Source: Eubacterium sp. AB3007
GTDB taxonomy: Bacteria; Bacillota; Clostridia; Peptostreptococcales; Anaerovoracaceae
Assembly (NCBI RefSeq): GCF_000688015.1
Contig: NZ_JIAD01000001.1
Location: 310,001 to 374,000, forward strand
DNA length: 64,000 bases
Direction of reading: 5' to 3'
The notes under the pieces were generated by a model. It worked only from the letters and a program-made list of their open reading frames with translations. It did no database searches and was not told the origin of the DNA. This document shows positions 42,576-51,209 of the stretch, piece by piece; the stretch's first letter is position 1; each line of letters starts with the position of its first letter. Made by a program: the position numbers and the translations under genes.

Positions 42576-45314
42576 ATGAGTAAGAACTTAGCCAAGACTT
42601 ACGATCCCAAGGATTTTGAGGATCGCATCTACAAGATGTGGGAAGAGAACGGGGCGTTTCGTGCCGAAATAGACAAGGACAAGAAGCCCTTCACCATCGT
42701 CATGCCGCCACCGAACATCACGGGACAGCTGCACATGGGGCATGCGTTGGACCAGACGCTCCAGGACGTGCTCATCCGTTGGAAGAGGATGCAGGGCTAC
42801 AGCGCTCTGTGGCTGCCGGGTTCTGACCATGCCAGCATCGCCACAGAGGTGAAGGTGGTGGACAAGATCCGTGAGGAAGAGGGTCTGGAAAAGGAAGATC
42901 TTGGAAGAGAAGAATTCCTGAAGCGCGCCTGGGCCTGGAAGGAAGAGTACGGCGGACGGATCACCAGACAGTGCCGTAAGCTGGGCGACTCCTGCGATTG
43001 GGAGAGAGAACGTTTCACCATGGACGAGGGCTGCAGCAAGGCCGTCCGGACTTTCTTTGTGAAGCTCTACAAGAAGGGGCTGATCTATCGCGGAAACCGT
43101 CTCATCAACTGGTGTCCCTCCTGTGGAACATCCTTGTCTGACGCAGAGGTGGAGCACGAGGACAAGGATGGTCTCTATTGGTACTTCCGCTATCCTGCTG
43201 CAGAAGAAGGTGGCAAGGATATGGTGGTCGCTACCTCCCGTCCGGAGACCATGTTTGGAGATGTGGCCATCGCCGTGAACCCGGAAGACGATAAGTATAC
43301 CGATATGATCGGACAGAAGGTGATTCTGCCACTGGTGGGCAAGGAGATCCCCATCATCGCCGACCCCTATCCGGATCCGGAGAAGGGAACCGGTGCCGTG
43401 AAGATCACTCCGGCCCATGACCCCAACGACTTTGAGGTCGGGCAGCGGCATGATCTGGAGGTCATCTCCTGCATCAACGAGGATGCAACCATGAACGAGT
43501 ATGCCGGCAAGTATGCAGGCATGGACAGATACGAGTGCCGTAAGCAGTGGGTCGCGGACCTGGAGGAAGCCGGCTATCTGGTGAAGACCGAGAACATGGT
43601 CATTCCAGTGGGCGAGTGCTATCGCTGCCACACCGTCATTGAGCCCATGCTCTCTGATCAGTGGTTCGTTTCCATGGCAGAGTTGGCCAAGCCGGCCATC
43701 GAGGCGGCGGAATCCGGCAAGCTGAAGCACGTACCGGAGAGATTCCAGAAGACCTATCTGCGCTGGCTATACGAGATCCGCGACTGGTGCATCTCCCGTC
43801 AGCTGTGGTGGGGACACCGGATCCCTGCCTGGTACTGCCAGGACTGCGGTGAGGTGATCGTGGACATGGAAGACCCCACCGTCTGCCCCAAGTGCGGAAG
43901 CAAGCACCTGAAGCAGGACGAGGACGTGTTGGATACCTGGTTCTCCTCCGCACTCTGGCCTTTCTCTACGCTGGGATGGCCGGAGAAGACACCGGAACTG
44001 GAGTATTTCTATCCTACCAACGTACTGGTGACCGGATACGATATCATCTTCTTCTGGATCGTTCGCATGGTCTTCGCAGCCTGTGAGGCGGTGGAAGAGC
44101 CACCGTTCGAGTACGTCTTTGTGCACGGACTGGTGAGAGACGCGCAGGGCCGCAAGATGAGTAAATCTCTTGGCAACGGTATCGATCCGCTGGAGGAGAT
44201 CGACAAATTCGGCGCAGATGCGCTGCGGTTCATGCTGGTGACCGGCATCACCCCGGGCAATGACATGCGTTACCTGGAGGAGAGGATCCTGGCTGCCCGT
44301 AACTTCGCCAACAAGCTCTGGAACGCATCCAGATTCGTCATCATGAATCTTCAGGATGAGGAGGGAAACTTCCTTCCGTTGGCCAAGTGCTGTGATGATT
44401 GCTGTGGCAGAGCCTGCTGCGACACCAACGATTTCAGCCGTATCGCCCTGCGGGACGAGGATAAGTGGATGATCAGCCGTGTTAACGACGCAGCGAAGTA
44501 CGTCACCGAGGAGATGGACAAGTTCGATCTGGGGCTGGCGGGACAGCGTGTCTACGACCTGATCTGGAACGAGTACTGCGACTGGTACATCGAGATCGTG
44601 AAGAAGCGCCTGTGGTCAGAGGACGAGGAAGACAAGAAGGTCGCCCGTTTCGTCCTGGTCATGGTGCTGAAGAATATGCTGGAACTGCTGCATCCTTTCA
44701 TGCCGTTCATTACAGAGGAGATCTGGAGTTATCTGCCTCACGAGACAGATGAGAATGTCCCGGCAAATGGATATCTGATCCGGGCGCCGTGGCCTGTTTA
44801 TAGTGAGTCCAGGAACTTTCCGGCAGAGGAGGCGATCCTGAACAAAGCCATGGAGGCCGTCACGGCTGTCCGTAACATCCGGGCCGAGGCCGAGGCAGCG
44901 CCTTCCCGCAAGCTGACGGCAGTGATCGTTTCTGAGGGAGAGACCATGGAGCAGCTGAAGGCCGGTGAACGTTACATCAAGGATCTGGCCAATATCACTG
45001 AGATCACATTCACCGGACAGAAAACCGATGCACCGGAAGATTCCATGTCCAAGGTCATCGCCGGTGCGCAGATCTTTGTGCCACTGGAGGAACTGGTGGA
45101 TATGGAAGCAGAACTCGCACGTCTCGCCAAGGAGAAGGATCGTCTCACCAAGGAAGTTCAGCGCGTAGAGAAGAAACTGGCCAACCAGGGATTTGTGTCC
45201 AAGGCACCCCAGAAGGTAGTGGACGAGGAGAAAGCCAAGATGGCCAAGTATTCTGAGATGTTAGAGAAGGTCGTTCAGCAGCTTACACAGATCGAAGGAA
45301 AGGTGAATAAGTAA
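42576..45314 (+). CDS. valS: valyl-tRNA synthetase with a cysteine-rich insertion
   Basis: 912 residues. Class I motifs are PPPNITGQLHMGHAL (HIGH) and GRKMSKSLGNG (KMSKS). A CP1 editing domain lies between them. Two zinc-ribbon-like CxxC pairs are at WCPSCG and DCGEVIVDMEDPTVCPKC. The C-terminal coiled coil (about 840-905) is present. At residues 605-615, near the start of the anticodon-binding domain, six Cys occur within eleven residues (KCCDDCCGRACCD), which I do not know from ValRS generally. Expression is set by the T-box leader. It abuts folC with no gap. Confidence 0.96.
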   Translation: MSKNLAKTYDPKDFEDRIYKMWEENGAFRAEIDKDKKPFTIVMPPPNITGQLHMGHALDQTLQDVLIRWKRMQGYSALWLPGSDHASIATEVKVVDKIREEEGLEKEDLGREEFLKRAWAWKEEYGGRITRQCRKLGDSCDWERERFTMDEGCSKAVRTFFVKLYKKGLIYRGNRLINWCPSCGTSLSDAEVEHEDKDGLYWYFRYPAAEEGGKDMVVATSRPETMFGDVAIAVNPEDDKYTDMIGQKVILPLVGKEIPIIADPYPDPEKGTGAVKITPAHDPNDFEVGQRHDLEVISCINEDATMNEYAGKYAGMDRYECRKQWVADLEEAGYLVKTENMVIPVGECYRCHTVIEPMLSDQWFVSMAELAKPAIEAAESGKLKHVPERFQKTYLRWLYEIRDWCISRQLWWGHRIPAWYCQDCGEVIVDMEDPTVCPKCGSKHLKQDEDVLDTWFSSALWPFSTLGWPEKTPELEYFYPTNVLVTGYDIIFFWIVRMVFAACEAVEEPPFEYVFVHGLVRDAQGRKMSKSLGNGIDPLEEIDKFGADALRFMLVTGITPGNDMRYLEERILAARNFANKLWNASRFVIMNLQDEEGNFLPLAKCCDDCCGRACCDTNDFSRIALRDEDKWMISRVNDAAKYVTEEMDKFDLGLAGQRVYDLIWNEYCDWYIEIVKKRLWSEDEEDKKVARFVLVMVLKNMLELLHPFMPFITEEIWSYLPHETDENVPANGYLIRAPWPVYSESRNFPAEEAILNKAMEAVTAVRNIRAEAEAAPSRKLTAVIVSEGETMEQLKAGERYIKDLANITEITFTGQKTDAPEDSMSKVIAGAQIFVPLEELVDMEAELARLAKEKDRLTKEVQRVEKKLANQGFVSKAPQKVVDEEKAKMAKYSEMLEKVVQQLTQIEGKVNK

Positions 45315-46607
45315 ATGAAGGCATTGGAGAGAGTGCACTCGTATCTTACGTTTGGTGTGGTTCTCGGCCTGGACAGAATGGAAGTGCTCCTCGGGAAACT
45401 CGGACATCCCGAGGAGTGTCTTGATGTTATACATGTGGCCGGAACCAACGGGAAGGGCTCCATATGCAGATACGTCTACGAGGCGCTGCGGGAGGGAGGC
45501 TACCATGTTGGCCTGTTCACTTCCCCTTATCTGGAAGTATTCAACGAGAGGATCGAGTATGACGGCGCCTACATCGCCGACGATGATCTGGAGGAGATCG
45601 CAAATCTGGTCTGTGACAAAGCCGATGAGATGAAGGCCGAAGGCTATGAGTCGCCAACGGAATTCGAGGTAGTCACCGCTATGGCACTTCTGTATTTCGC
45701 GCGCAAGGGTTGCGATTACGTGGTGCTGGAGGTGGGCCTGGGCGGCAGAGGAGATTCCACCAATGTGGTGAAGCATCCGCTCTGCTGCATCATCGCTTCC
45801 ATTTCCCTGGATCACATGGACAGATTGGGGGAGACCATCCCTGAGATCGCTTTTGAGAAGGCGGGGATCATCAAGCGGGGATGCCCGGTGGTGGTAAATA
45901 CAGAGAGGCCGGAGGCGCTTGCTGTGTTCCGCAAGCGGGCCCACGAGCTGGATGCACCGCTGTTTGATGCTACGTTGGTGCAGCCACGGGTCAAGCGGCA
46001 GGATGCGTTCGGCAGCCTGTTCGATGTGGAGATTCTGGAACATAATTACAAAGGGGTCGAACTGACCATGGCCGGTGCGCACCAGGTGAGCAATGCGGTG
46101 GCAGCCCTCTATGGACTGACGCTTCTGATTGAGCAGGGCAAGCTGGAGCTCACCACCAGAGAGATCAAGACCGGGTTCAGGCGCGCCAGGCAGATCGGAC
46201 GGTTCGAGATCCTCGGACGTGATCCCTATGTGATCATTGACGGGGCGCACAACGAGGACGGCGCACGTCGGTTGGCTGAGACCATCCGCCAGGACTTTGC
46301 TGGCCGGGATATCCTCATGGTCACCGGCATTCTGGCGGACAAAGCCGTGGAGGATGTACTGGATCACTTCCTCACCATTACAGATAATTTTATTGTCACA
46401 GAACCTGTGAATGATCGGAAGCTGGAGGCCGAAAGGCTTTGTGCAAGGATCAGAGAGCGAGGAGCTCAGGCCCGGGCCTGCAGCGATCCGTTTACGGCGG
46501 TGAAGACCGCGCTGGAAGAGAAGGAGCAGCACGACCTGATCCTGTTCTCGGGGTCTCTCTATCTGATCGGTGCCATTCGGGGAGCTATTATCGATGAATT
46601 ACGATAA
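45315..46607 (+). CDS. folC: folylpolyglutamate synthase / dihydrofolate synthase
   Basis: 430 residues. The P-loop is VAGTNGKGSICRY, and the Mur-ligase-type segments FTSPYLEVFNERI, LEVGLGGRGDSTNV and the Asp/His of IIDGAHNEDGAR are present. It adds glutamates to folates, retaining the cofactors used by fhs, fchA and glyA. The ATG follows the valS stop directly (GAATAAGTAAATG), so its translation is probably coupled. It overlaps the next gene by 14 bases. Confidence 0.95.
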   Translation: MKALERVHSYLTFGVVLGLDRMEVLLGKLGHPEECLDVIHVAGTNGKGSICRYVYEALREGGYHVGLFTSPYLEVFNERIEYDGAYIADDDLEEIANLVCDKADEMKAEGYESPTEFEVVTAMALLYFARKGCDYVVLEVGLGGRGDSTNVVKHPLCCIIASISLDHMDRLGETIPEIAFEKAGIIKRGCPVVVNTERPEALAVFRKRAHELDAPLFDATLVQPRVKRQDAFGSLFDVEILEHNYKGVELTMAGAHQVSNAVAALYGLTLLIEQGKLELTTREIKTGFRRARQIGRFEILGRDPYVIIDGAHNEDGARRLAETIRQDFAGRDILMVTGILADKAVEDVLDHFLTITDNFIVTEPVNDRKLEAERLCARIRERGAQARACSDPFTAVKTALEEKEQHDLILFSGSLYLIGAIRGAIIDELR

Positions 46608-47352
46608 GATCTTGCAAACTATACTGGATATCGGCGAAGAGATGGTGGTGGCCGGCGCGGAGATCCACCGGGTGGAGGACAGCGTGGAACGTATGTGTGC
46701 CGCCTACGGGTTTGACCGGGTGAACGTGTTCATCATCGTATCCAACCTGCAGGTCACGGTGGAAACGCCGGACGGTAGGATCCTGACCCATATCCGCAGG
46801 ATCGTTCGTAACGACGTCAATTTCGATCGGATGGACTACCTGAACGATCTGTCTCGCTACGTCTGTGCTAACACGCCGGAGGTGCCGGTGATGCAGGAGA
46901 AGTTACAGGAGGTCATGGAGCGGAAGCAGCAGCCCCTGTGGCTGACGTTTGTTGGAAACATCTTTGCGGCATCAGGGTTTACCGTGTTCTTTGGCGGCAC
47001 ACCGCTGGACGCGGGTGCTGCGGCGTTTATGGCGCTTCTGATCGTCTGCCTGCAGATGGCGCTGCAGGACAGGGAGACCAACTCTTTCGTCTACAATATT
47101 TCCGTATCCTTTGTGGCAGGGGTGGCAGCGATCCTCATGGTCGATATCGGCATGGGGGAGCACGCAGACATCATCATGATGGGCGGGATCATGCTCCTGA
47201 TCCCCGGGATCGCCATGACCAACGCCATCCGGGATATGCTCATCGGCGATACGGCTACAGGTCTTCTGCGACTTTTCAACGCGCTGATGACAGCGGCGGC
47301 CATTGCCTGCGGATTCGCATTATCTATCGTGCTCCTGGGAGGTACGCTATGA
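46594..47352 (+). CDS. threonine/serine exporter family protein, first half (ThrE_1-like)
   Basis: 252 residues from the ATG at 46594. A cytoplasmic N-terminal domain with the family pattern GEEMVVAGAEIHRVEDSVERM is followed by about five membrane helices. The family (DUF1212, ThrE N-terminal part) works in split form with a shorter DUF3815 partner, which is the next gene and overlaps by four bases. Together they should export threonine, serine or a related compound; the substrate is inferred. Confidence 0.9.
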   Translation: MNYDKILQTILDIGEEMVVAGAEIHRVEDSVERMCAAYGFDRVNVFIIVSNLQVTVETPDGRILTHIRRIVRNDVNFDRMDYLNDLSRYVCANTPEVPVMQEKLQEVMERKQQPLWLTFVGNIFAASGFTVFFGGTPLDAGAAAFMALLIVCLQMALQDRETNSFVYNISVSFVAGVAAILMVDIGMGEHADIIMMGGIMLLIPGIAMTNAIRDMLIGDTATGLLRLFNALMTAAAIACGFALSIVLLGGTL

Positions 47353-47807
47353 ATGAGATACAGGTACTGATACAACTCACAGCTGCCTTCTTCGGATCCG
47401 TAGGGTTTGCCATCATCTTGAGGATCCGAGGCAAGCAAATTGCATACTCCGGTGTCGGGGGACTGATGACCTGGGGAATCTACCTGATCGCGTTCCAGGT
47501 GGCAGACAGTTACTTCATGGGCAATTTTGTGGCGTCGATCTTCATCGCCTTCTATGCCGAGGTGTGTGCCCGCAGGAACAAAGCCCCCGCTACGATCTTT
47601 CTGATAGCATCGGCAGTCCCTTTGATTCCGGGACGGAATCTCTACAACATGATGTTTGGTCTGGTCAGTCAGAATTCTGCGATGGCATGGGAGAACGGAG
47701 TGACGGCTCTGGTGATCGCGCTTGCGATCGCGCTGGGTTTCGTAGTTGTCACCGTGTTAAATAAATATGTGAGCCGGATGAAACGTTTTGCGAAAGACGT
47801 GCTCTAA
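47349..47807 (+). CDS. threonine/serine exporter family protein, second half (DUF3815)
   Basis: 152 residues from the ATG at 47349 that overlaps the upstream stop (ATGA). About five membrane helices fill it. The motif ASAVPLIPGRNLYN, with the conserved Pro-Gly, is shared with the C-terminal half of ThrE. It should pair with the upstream protein in one transporter. It ends at the terminator that overlaps the glyA promoter. Confidence 0.88.
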   Translation: MNEIQVLIQLTAAFFGSVGFAIILRIRGKQIAYSGVGGLMTWGIYLIAFQVADSYFMGNFVASIFIAFYAEVCARRNKAPATIFLIASAVPLIPGRNLYNMMFGLVSQNSAMAWENGVTALVIALAIALGFVVVTVLNKYVSRMKRFAKDVL

Positions 47808-47837
47808 ATTGATGCATTATTGTATAGAGATTGTATT

Positions 47838-47872
47838 AAGCCCTTGTCGGACAGGGGCTTTTTTGGTATAAT
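47838..47872 (+). terminator. terminator overlapping the glyA promoter
   Basis: AAGCCCTTGT / ACAGGGGCTT with a T run ends the valS operon. Within the same bases TTGTCG (47844-47849), 17-base spacer, TATAAT (47867-47872) forms the glyA promoter, so the -35 lies in the hairpin. Confidence 0.7.
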
Positions 47873-47926
47873 TTATTCTAACAAAATATTGCTTCTATAT
47901 TCTGATTAGTAATAGGAGAGTAGCAT

Positions 47927-49195
47927 ATGTTTAACAAAGAAGGTAAGGATAACAGCACCTACAACGTTGACAATTTTGAATTCATCAAGAAGACCTCCCC
48001 GATCGTCGGTGGCCTGATCGAGAAGGAGTACAACAGACAGAAGAACAACGTCGAGCTGATCGCGTCGGAGAACTACTGCTCTGAGGCAGTGCTGGCTGCA
48101 TGCGGAAGCTGCCTGTCCTGGAAGTATGCGGAAGGATATCCGTATGTTAGAGAGATGGGTAACAAGGGCCGTTACTACGGTGGAACCGAGTTCGTCGATG
48201 AGCTGGAGGAGTACTGTGTACAGCAGTGGAAGAAGGTCTTCAACACTGACTACCATGTAAATGTACAGCCGCATAGTGGATCTCAGGCGAACTTTGCCGG
48301 ATACAAGGCAATCCTGGAGCCGGGCGACACCATCCTGTCCCTTAGCCTGGATAACGGTGGACATCTGACCCACGGATCCCCGGTCAACTTCAGCGGCAAG
48401 TTGTATGACATGCACTTCTACGATGTTGATGAGAGGGGATTCATCGACATGGAAGACGTCAGAAAGAAAGCGCATGAGCTCCACCCGAAACTGATCATGA
48501 CCGGTGCCAGTGCCTATTCCAGAATCATCGATTTCAAGGCATTTTCTGAGATCGCCAAGGAAGTGGACGCTTACTTCATGGTAGACATGGCTCACATCGC
48601 AGGGCTGATTGCCGCAGGCGTACACCCATCCCCCTTCGGCTATGCGGATATCATTACGACAACTACACATAAGACCCTGAGAGGCCCCAGAGGCGGTTTG
48701 ATCTTCGCCAAGCCTGAGCTGGCCAAGAAGGTCGATAGCGCAGTCTTCCCATATGCACAGGGCGGTCCGCTGGAGCACATCATTGCCGGTAAGGCAGTTG
48801 CTGCTGAAGAAGCACAGAAGCCGGAATTCAAGGAATATCAGAAGAAGGTCGTAGAGAACTGCGCGGCACTTGCTGATGAGTTCCTGAAACTGGGCTACAA
48901 GATCGTCACTGGCGGAACTGACAACCACGTATTCCTGCTGGACCTGAAAGGCTATGCTTTCAGCGGCAAGGAACTTCAGGCAAGATGCGACGAGAATGGC
49001 ATCACACTGAACAAGAACGCTGTTCCGGGAGATCCTCGTTCCCCGATGCAGACCAGTGGTGTACGTATCGGTACCGCACCGATGACCACCAGAGGATTCG
49101 GTCCGGAGGACTTCAGAGAGGTTGCCAGAAGAATCGACGTCATCATCAAGGAACTGATCAAGGAGAAGGAAGAGGAAGCAAAGGAAGAGAAATAG
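47927..49195 (+). CDS. glyA: serine hydroxymethyltransferase
   Basis: 422 residues. The pyridoxal phosphate lysine is in TTTTHKTLRGPRGG; other conserved parts are VQPHSGSQANFAGY, HGGHLTHGSPVNFSG and VDMAHIAGLIAAG. It interconverts serine and glycine with transfer of C1 to THF. Near the N-terminus the common KYAEGYPGKRYYGG reads KYAEGYPYVREMGNKGRYYGG, an insertion of several residues next to the active-site tyrosines, and the following TEFVDELE looks like the eukaryotic-type sequence. It is a single-gene unit with its own promoter and terminator. Confidence 0.96.
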   Translation: MFNKEGKDNSTYNVDNFEFIKKTSPIVGGLIEKEYNRQKNNVELIASENYCSEAVLAACGSCLSWKYAEGYPYVREMGNKGRYYGGTEFVDELEEYCVQQWKKVFNTDYHVNVQPHSGSQANFAGYKAILEPGDTILSLSLDNGGHLTHGSPVNFSGKLYDMHFYDVDERGFIDMEDVRKKAHELHPKLIMTGASAYSRIIDFKAFSEIAKEVDAYFMVDMAHIAGLIAAGVHPSPFGYADIITTTTHKTLRGPRGGLIFAKPELAKKVDSAVFPYAQGGPLEHIIAGKAVAAEEAQKPEFKEYQKKVVENCAALADEFLKLGYKIVTGGTDNHVFLLDLKGYAFSGKELQARCDENGITLNKNAVPGDPRSPMQTSGVRIGTAPMTTRGFGPEDFREVARRIDVIIKELIKEKEEEAKEEK

Positions 49196-49218
49196 TCTCT
49201 GACTTTTGACGAACCACG

Positions 49219-49246
49219 GGGCGCCGCATTATGCGGCGCTCTTTTT
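49219..49246 (+). terminator. terminator after glyA
   Basis: GCGCCGCA, TTA, TGCGGCGC, then CTTTTTG. Confidence 0.8.
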
Positions 49247-49248
49247 GC

Positions 49249-49277
49249 TTGTAAGCAAGGAGATTATCTGATATAAT
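49249..49277 (+). promoter_or_regulatory. promoter of the plsX operon
   Basis: TTGTAA (49249-49254), 17-base spacer, TATAAT (49272-49277). It begins directly after the glyA terminator. No FapR-like site is visible. Confidence 0.65.
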
Positions 49278-49297
49278 AAGATGTTATATTATGAGAT

Positions 49298-49468
49298 AAC
49301 GAGCGCCAGATATGCCCGCCTCTGAAGGCGGCGGGTTCCACTTACGGGTTTCGGTGGGGATTCGTAATCCCCCCACTGAAACTCAGAGGAGCTGAAGCTC
49401 CTGACGCTCGGTGCAGGCGGTCGCTTCGTCCTCGACGTGCGAGCACGTCAGGAACTTCGCTCCGCCTT
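49298..49468 (+). ncRNA. multi-hairpin 5' leader of plsX, unknown
   Basis: CGAGCG (49300) pairs with CGCTCG (about 49405) and encloses three hairpins: CCCGCC / GGCGGG, GTTTCgGTGGGGat / CCCCCCACtGAAAC and AGGAGCT / AGCTCCT. A second stem-loop follows, AGGCGG ... CCGCCT, containing GACGTGC / GCACGTC. It lies between the promoter and the plsX start. I recognise no known riboswitch; it may be a structured RNA or a decayed mobile element end. Confidence 0.5.
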
Positions 49469-49515
49469 AAATGCCAGTGCCGACAGCGGTCGGAAGAAAG
49501 ATATGAGGAGAGAAT

Positions 49516-50514
49516 ATGAAGATCATATTGGACGGTATGGGCGGTGACAACGCGCCGGAAGCGATCTGCCAGGGTGCTATTGATGCCATCGAGGAGCTTT
49601 CTCCGGAAGATGATATCACTATCGTCGGACAGGAGGAGCTGCTCCGCCAGACACTGGAGAAGAACGGATATACGGGAGATCGGATCACTATCGTCCATGC
49701 GGAGGACGTGATCACCAATGACGAAGCGCCTGTCAAGGCAGTCCGTCGCAAGAAGAACTCCTCCATCGTGATCGGACTGAACATGGTGAAGGAAGGAATC
49801 GGCGATGTGTTTATCTCTGCCGGGAGCACCGGAGCGATTCTGGCGGGCGGAACACTCATTCTGGGACGGATCAAGGGTGTGGACAGACCTACGCTGGCGA
49901 CCGTGTATCCGGTGATCGGATATGAGCCCTCCCTTTTGGTGGATACTGGGGCAAACGCAGAGTGCAAGGCGAAGAACCTGCTGGAGTTTGGCCTGATGGG
50001 AAGCATCTACATGGAGAAGGTCCTGGATCGGGAAGACCCCAGCGTTGGCCTGGTCAATAACGGGACAGAAAGCCACAAGGGAACGACGCTCACCAAGGAA
50101 GCGTACACACTCCTGAAGGAGAGCGATCTGAATTTTATCGGGAATATCGAGACAAGAGAACTGCAGAATGCTGTCTGTGACGTGATCGTCACAGACGGGT
50201 TTACCGGAAATGCCATTATTAAACTGACTGAGGGCATGGGATTGATGGTGCTTCGGGAGTTGAAGAAGAGATTCCTGACCAACACTAAGTCCAAGTTGGG
50301 AGCACTGCTTCTGAAGGATCAGCTGACAGGGATCAAGAAGGAATTCAATTACGTGGAATATGGCGGGGCGCCTATTCTGGGTGTCAAGGGGGCCTTGCTG
50401 AAGATGCACGGTTCTTCCGACCGGACGGCTGTCAGGATGACCATCCTGAAAGCGATTCCCTATGTCCGCGAGGATGTGGTAGGTACCATTGAGAAAGCAA
50501 TCAGAGAGAATTAA
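49516..50514 (+). CDS. plsX: phosphate acyltransferase PlsX
   Basis: 332 residues. Family segments are MKIILDGMGGDNAPEA at the start, GDVFISAGSTGAILAGG, and the C-terminal EYGGAPILGVKGALLKMHG. It makes acyl-phosphate from acyl-ACP, the first step of the PlsX/PlsY route to phosphatidic acid in the cytoplasm. plsY is 7.5 kb downstream in the same array. acpP, usually next to plsX in Firmicutes, is not here. ATG at 49516 follows TGAGGAGAGAAT. Confidence 0.96.
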   Translation: MKIILDGMGGDNAPEAICQGAIDAIEELSPEDDITIVGQEELLRQTLEKNGYTGDRITIVHAEDVITNDEAPVKAVRRKKNSSIVIGLNMVKEGIGDVFISAGSTGAILAGGTLILGRIKGVDRPTLATVYPVIGYEPSLLVDTGANAECKAKNLLEFGLMGSIYMEKVLDREDPSVGLVNNGTESHKGTTLTKEAYTLLKESDLNFIGNIETRELQNAVCDVIVTDGFTGNAIIKLTEGMGLMVLRELKKRFLTNTKSKLGALLLKDQLTGIKKEFNYVEYGGAPILGVKGALLKMHGSSDRTAVRMTILKAIPYVREDVVGTIEKAIREN

Positions 50515-50519
50515 GACAG

Positions 50520-51209
50520 ATGGAAATAGAAACGATCGAAAACAAGCTACACTATGAGTTCCAGAACAAGGATCTTTTGAAAACGGCGCTTACCCACAGT
50601 TCCTATTGCCGGGAGCACGGGATCCCCCACGGGAGATGTAATGAGCGGCTTGAGTTTCTGGGAGATGCCTATCTGGATGCTGTGGTCAGTGCCTACCTAT
50701 ATAGCCACATGCCACAGGTGGCCGAGGGCAACCTGACCAAGCTCAGAGCGCAGGTGGTATGCGAACAGTCTCTGGCAGAACTGGGAAACAGACTCGGAAT
50801 CGGCGCGTTGCTGTTCATGGGGAATGGCGAGAGCCGGAACGGAGGCCGCCATCGCTCCTCTATCATAGCGGATGCTGTGGAGGCGGTGATCGGCGCCATC
50901 TTCCTGGACGGCGGTTACGAGGCCGTCCAGGGCTTTGTGCTCAGGGAGTTTTCGGATACCATCCGAAAAGCGAAGGAAGGAAAGCTTTTCAGCGACTATA
51001 AGACACAGGTACAGGAAATCCTGCAGAAGGACGGCACCGCACCTGTGATTCGTTATGTTCTGGACCGCACAGAGGGACCGGACCACGACAAGGTCTTCTA
51101 CGTTCACCTTTGCTGCAATGACCGGATCCTGGGAAAGGGCAGCGGTCACAGCAAGAAGGAGGCAGAACAGAATGCGGCCAGAAATACACTAGACGGAGGA
51201 CTTATTTAA
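50520..51209 (+). CDS. rnc: ribonuclease III
   Basis: 229 residues. The catalytic signature NERLEFLGDAYLDAVVS is in the N-terminal domain and the second acidic site in DAVEAVIGAIFLDGG; a double-stranded RNA binding domain ends the protein (SKKEAEQNAARNTL). It cuts double-stranded RNA in rRNA processing and mRNA turnover. Its stop overlaps the smc start by one base, the conserved rnc-smc-ftsY order of Firmicutes. Confidence 0.96.
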   Translation: MEIETIENKLHYEFQNKDLLKTALTHSSYCREHGIPHGRCNERLEFLGDAYLDAVVSAYLYSHMPQVAEGNLTKLRAQVVCEQSLAELGNRLGIGALLFMGNGESRNGGRHRSSIIADAVEAVIGAIFLDGGYEAVQGFVLREFSDTIRKAKEGKLFSDYKTQVQEILQKDGTAPVIRYVLDRTEGPDHDKVFYVHLCCNDRILGKGSGHSKKEAEQNAARNTLDGGLI

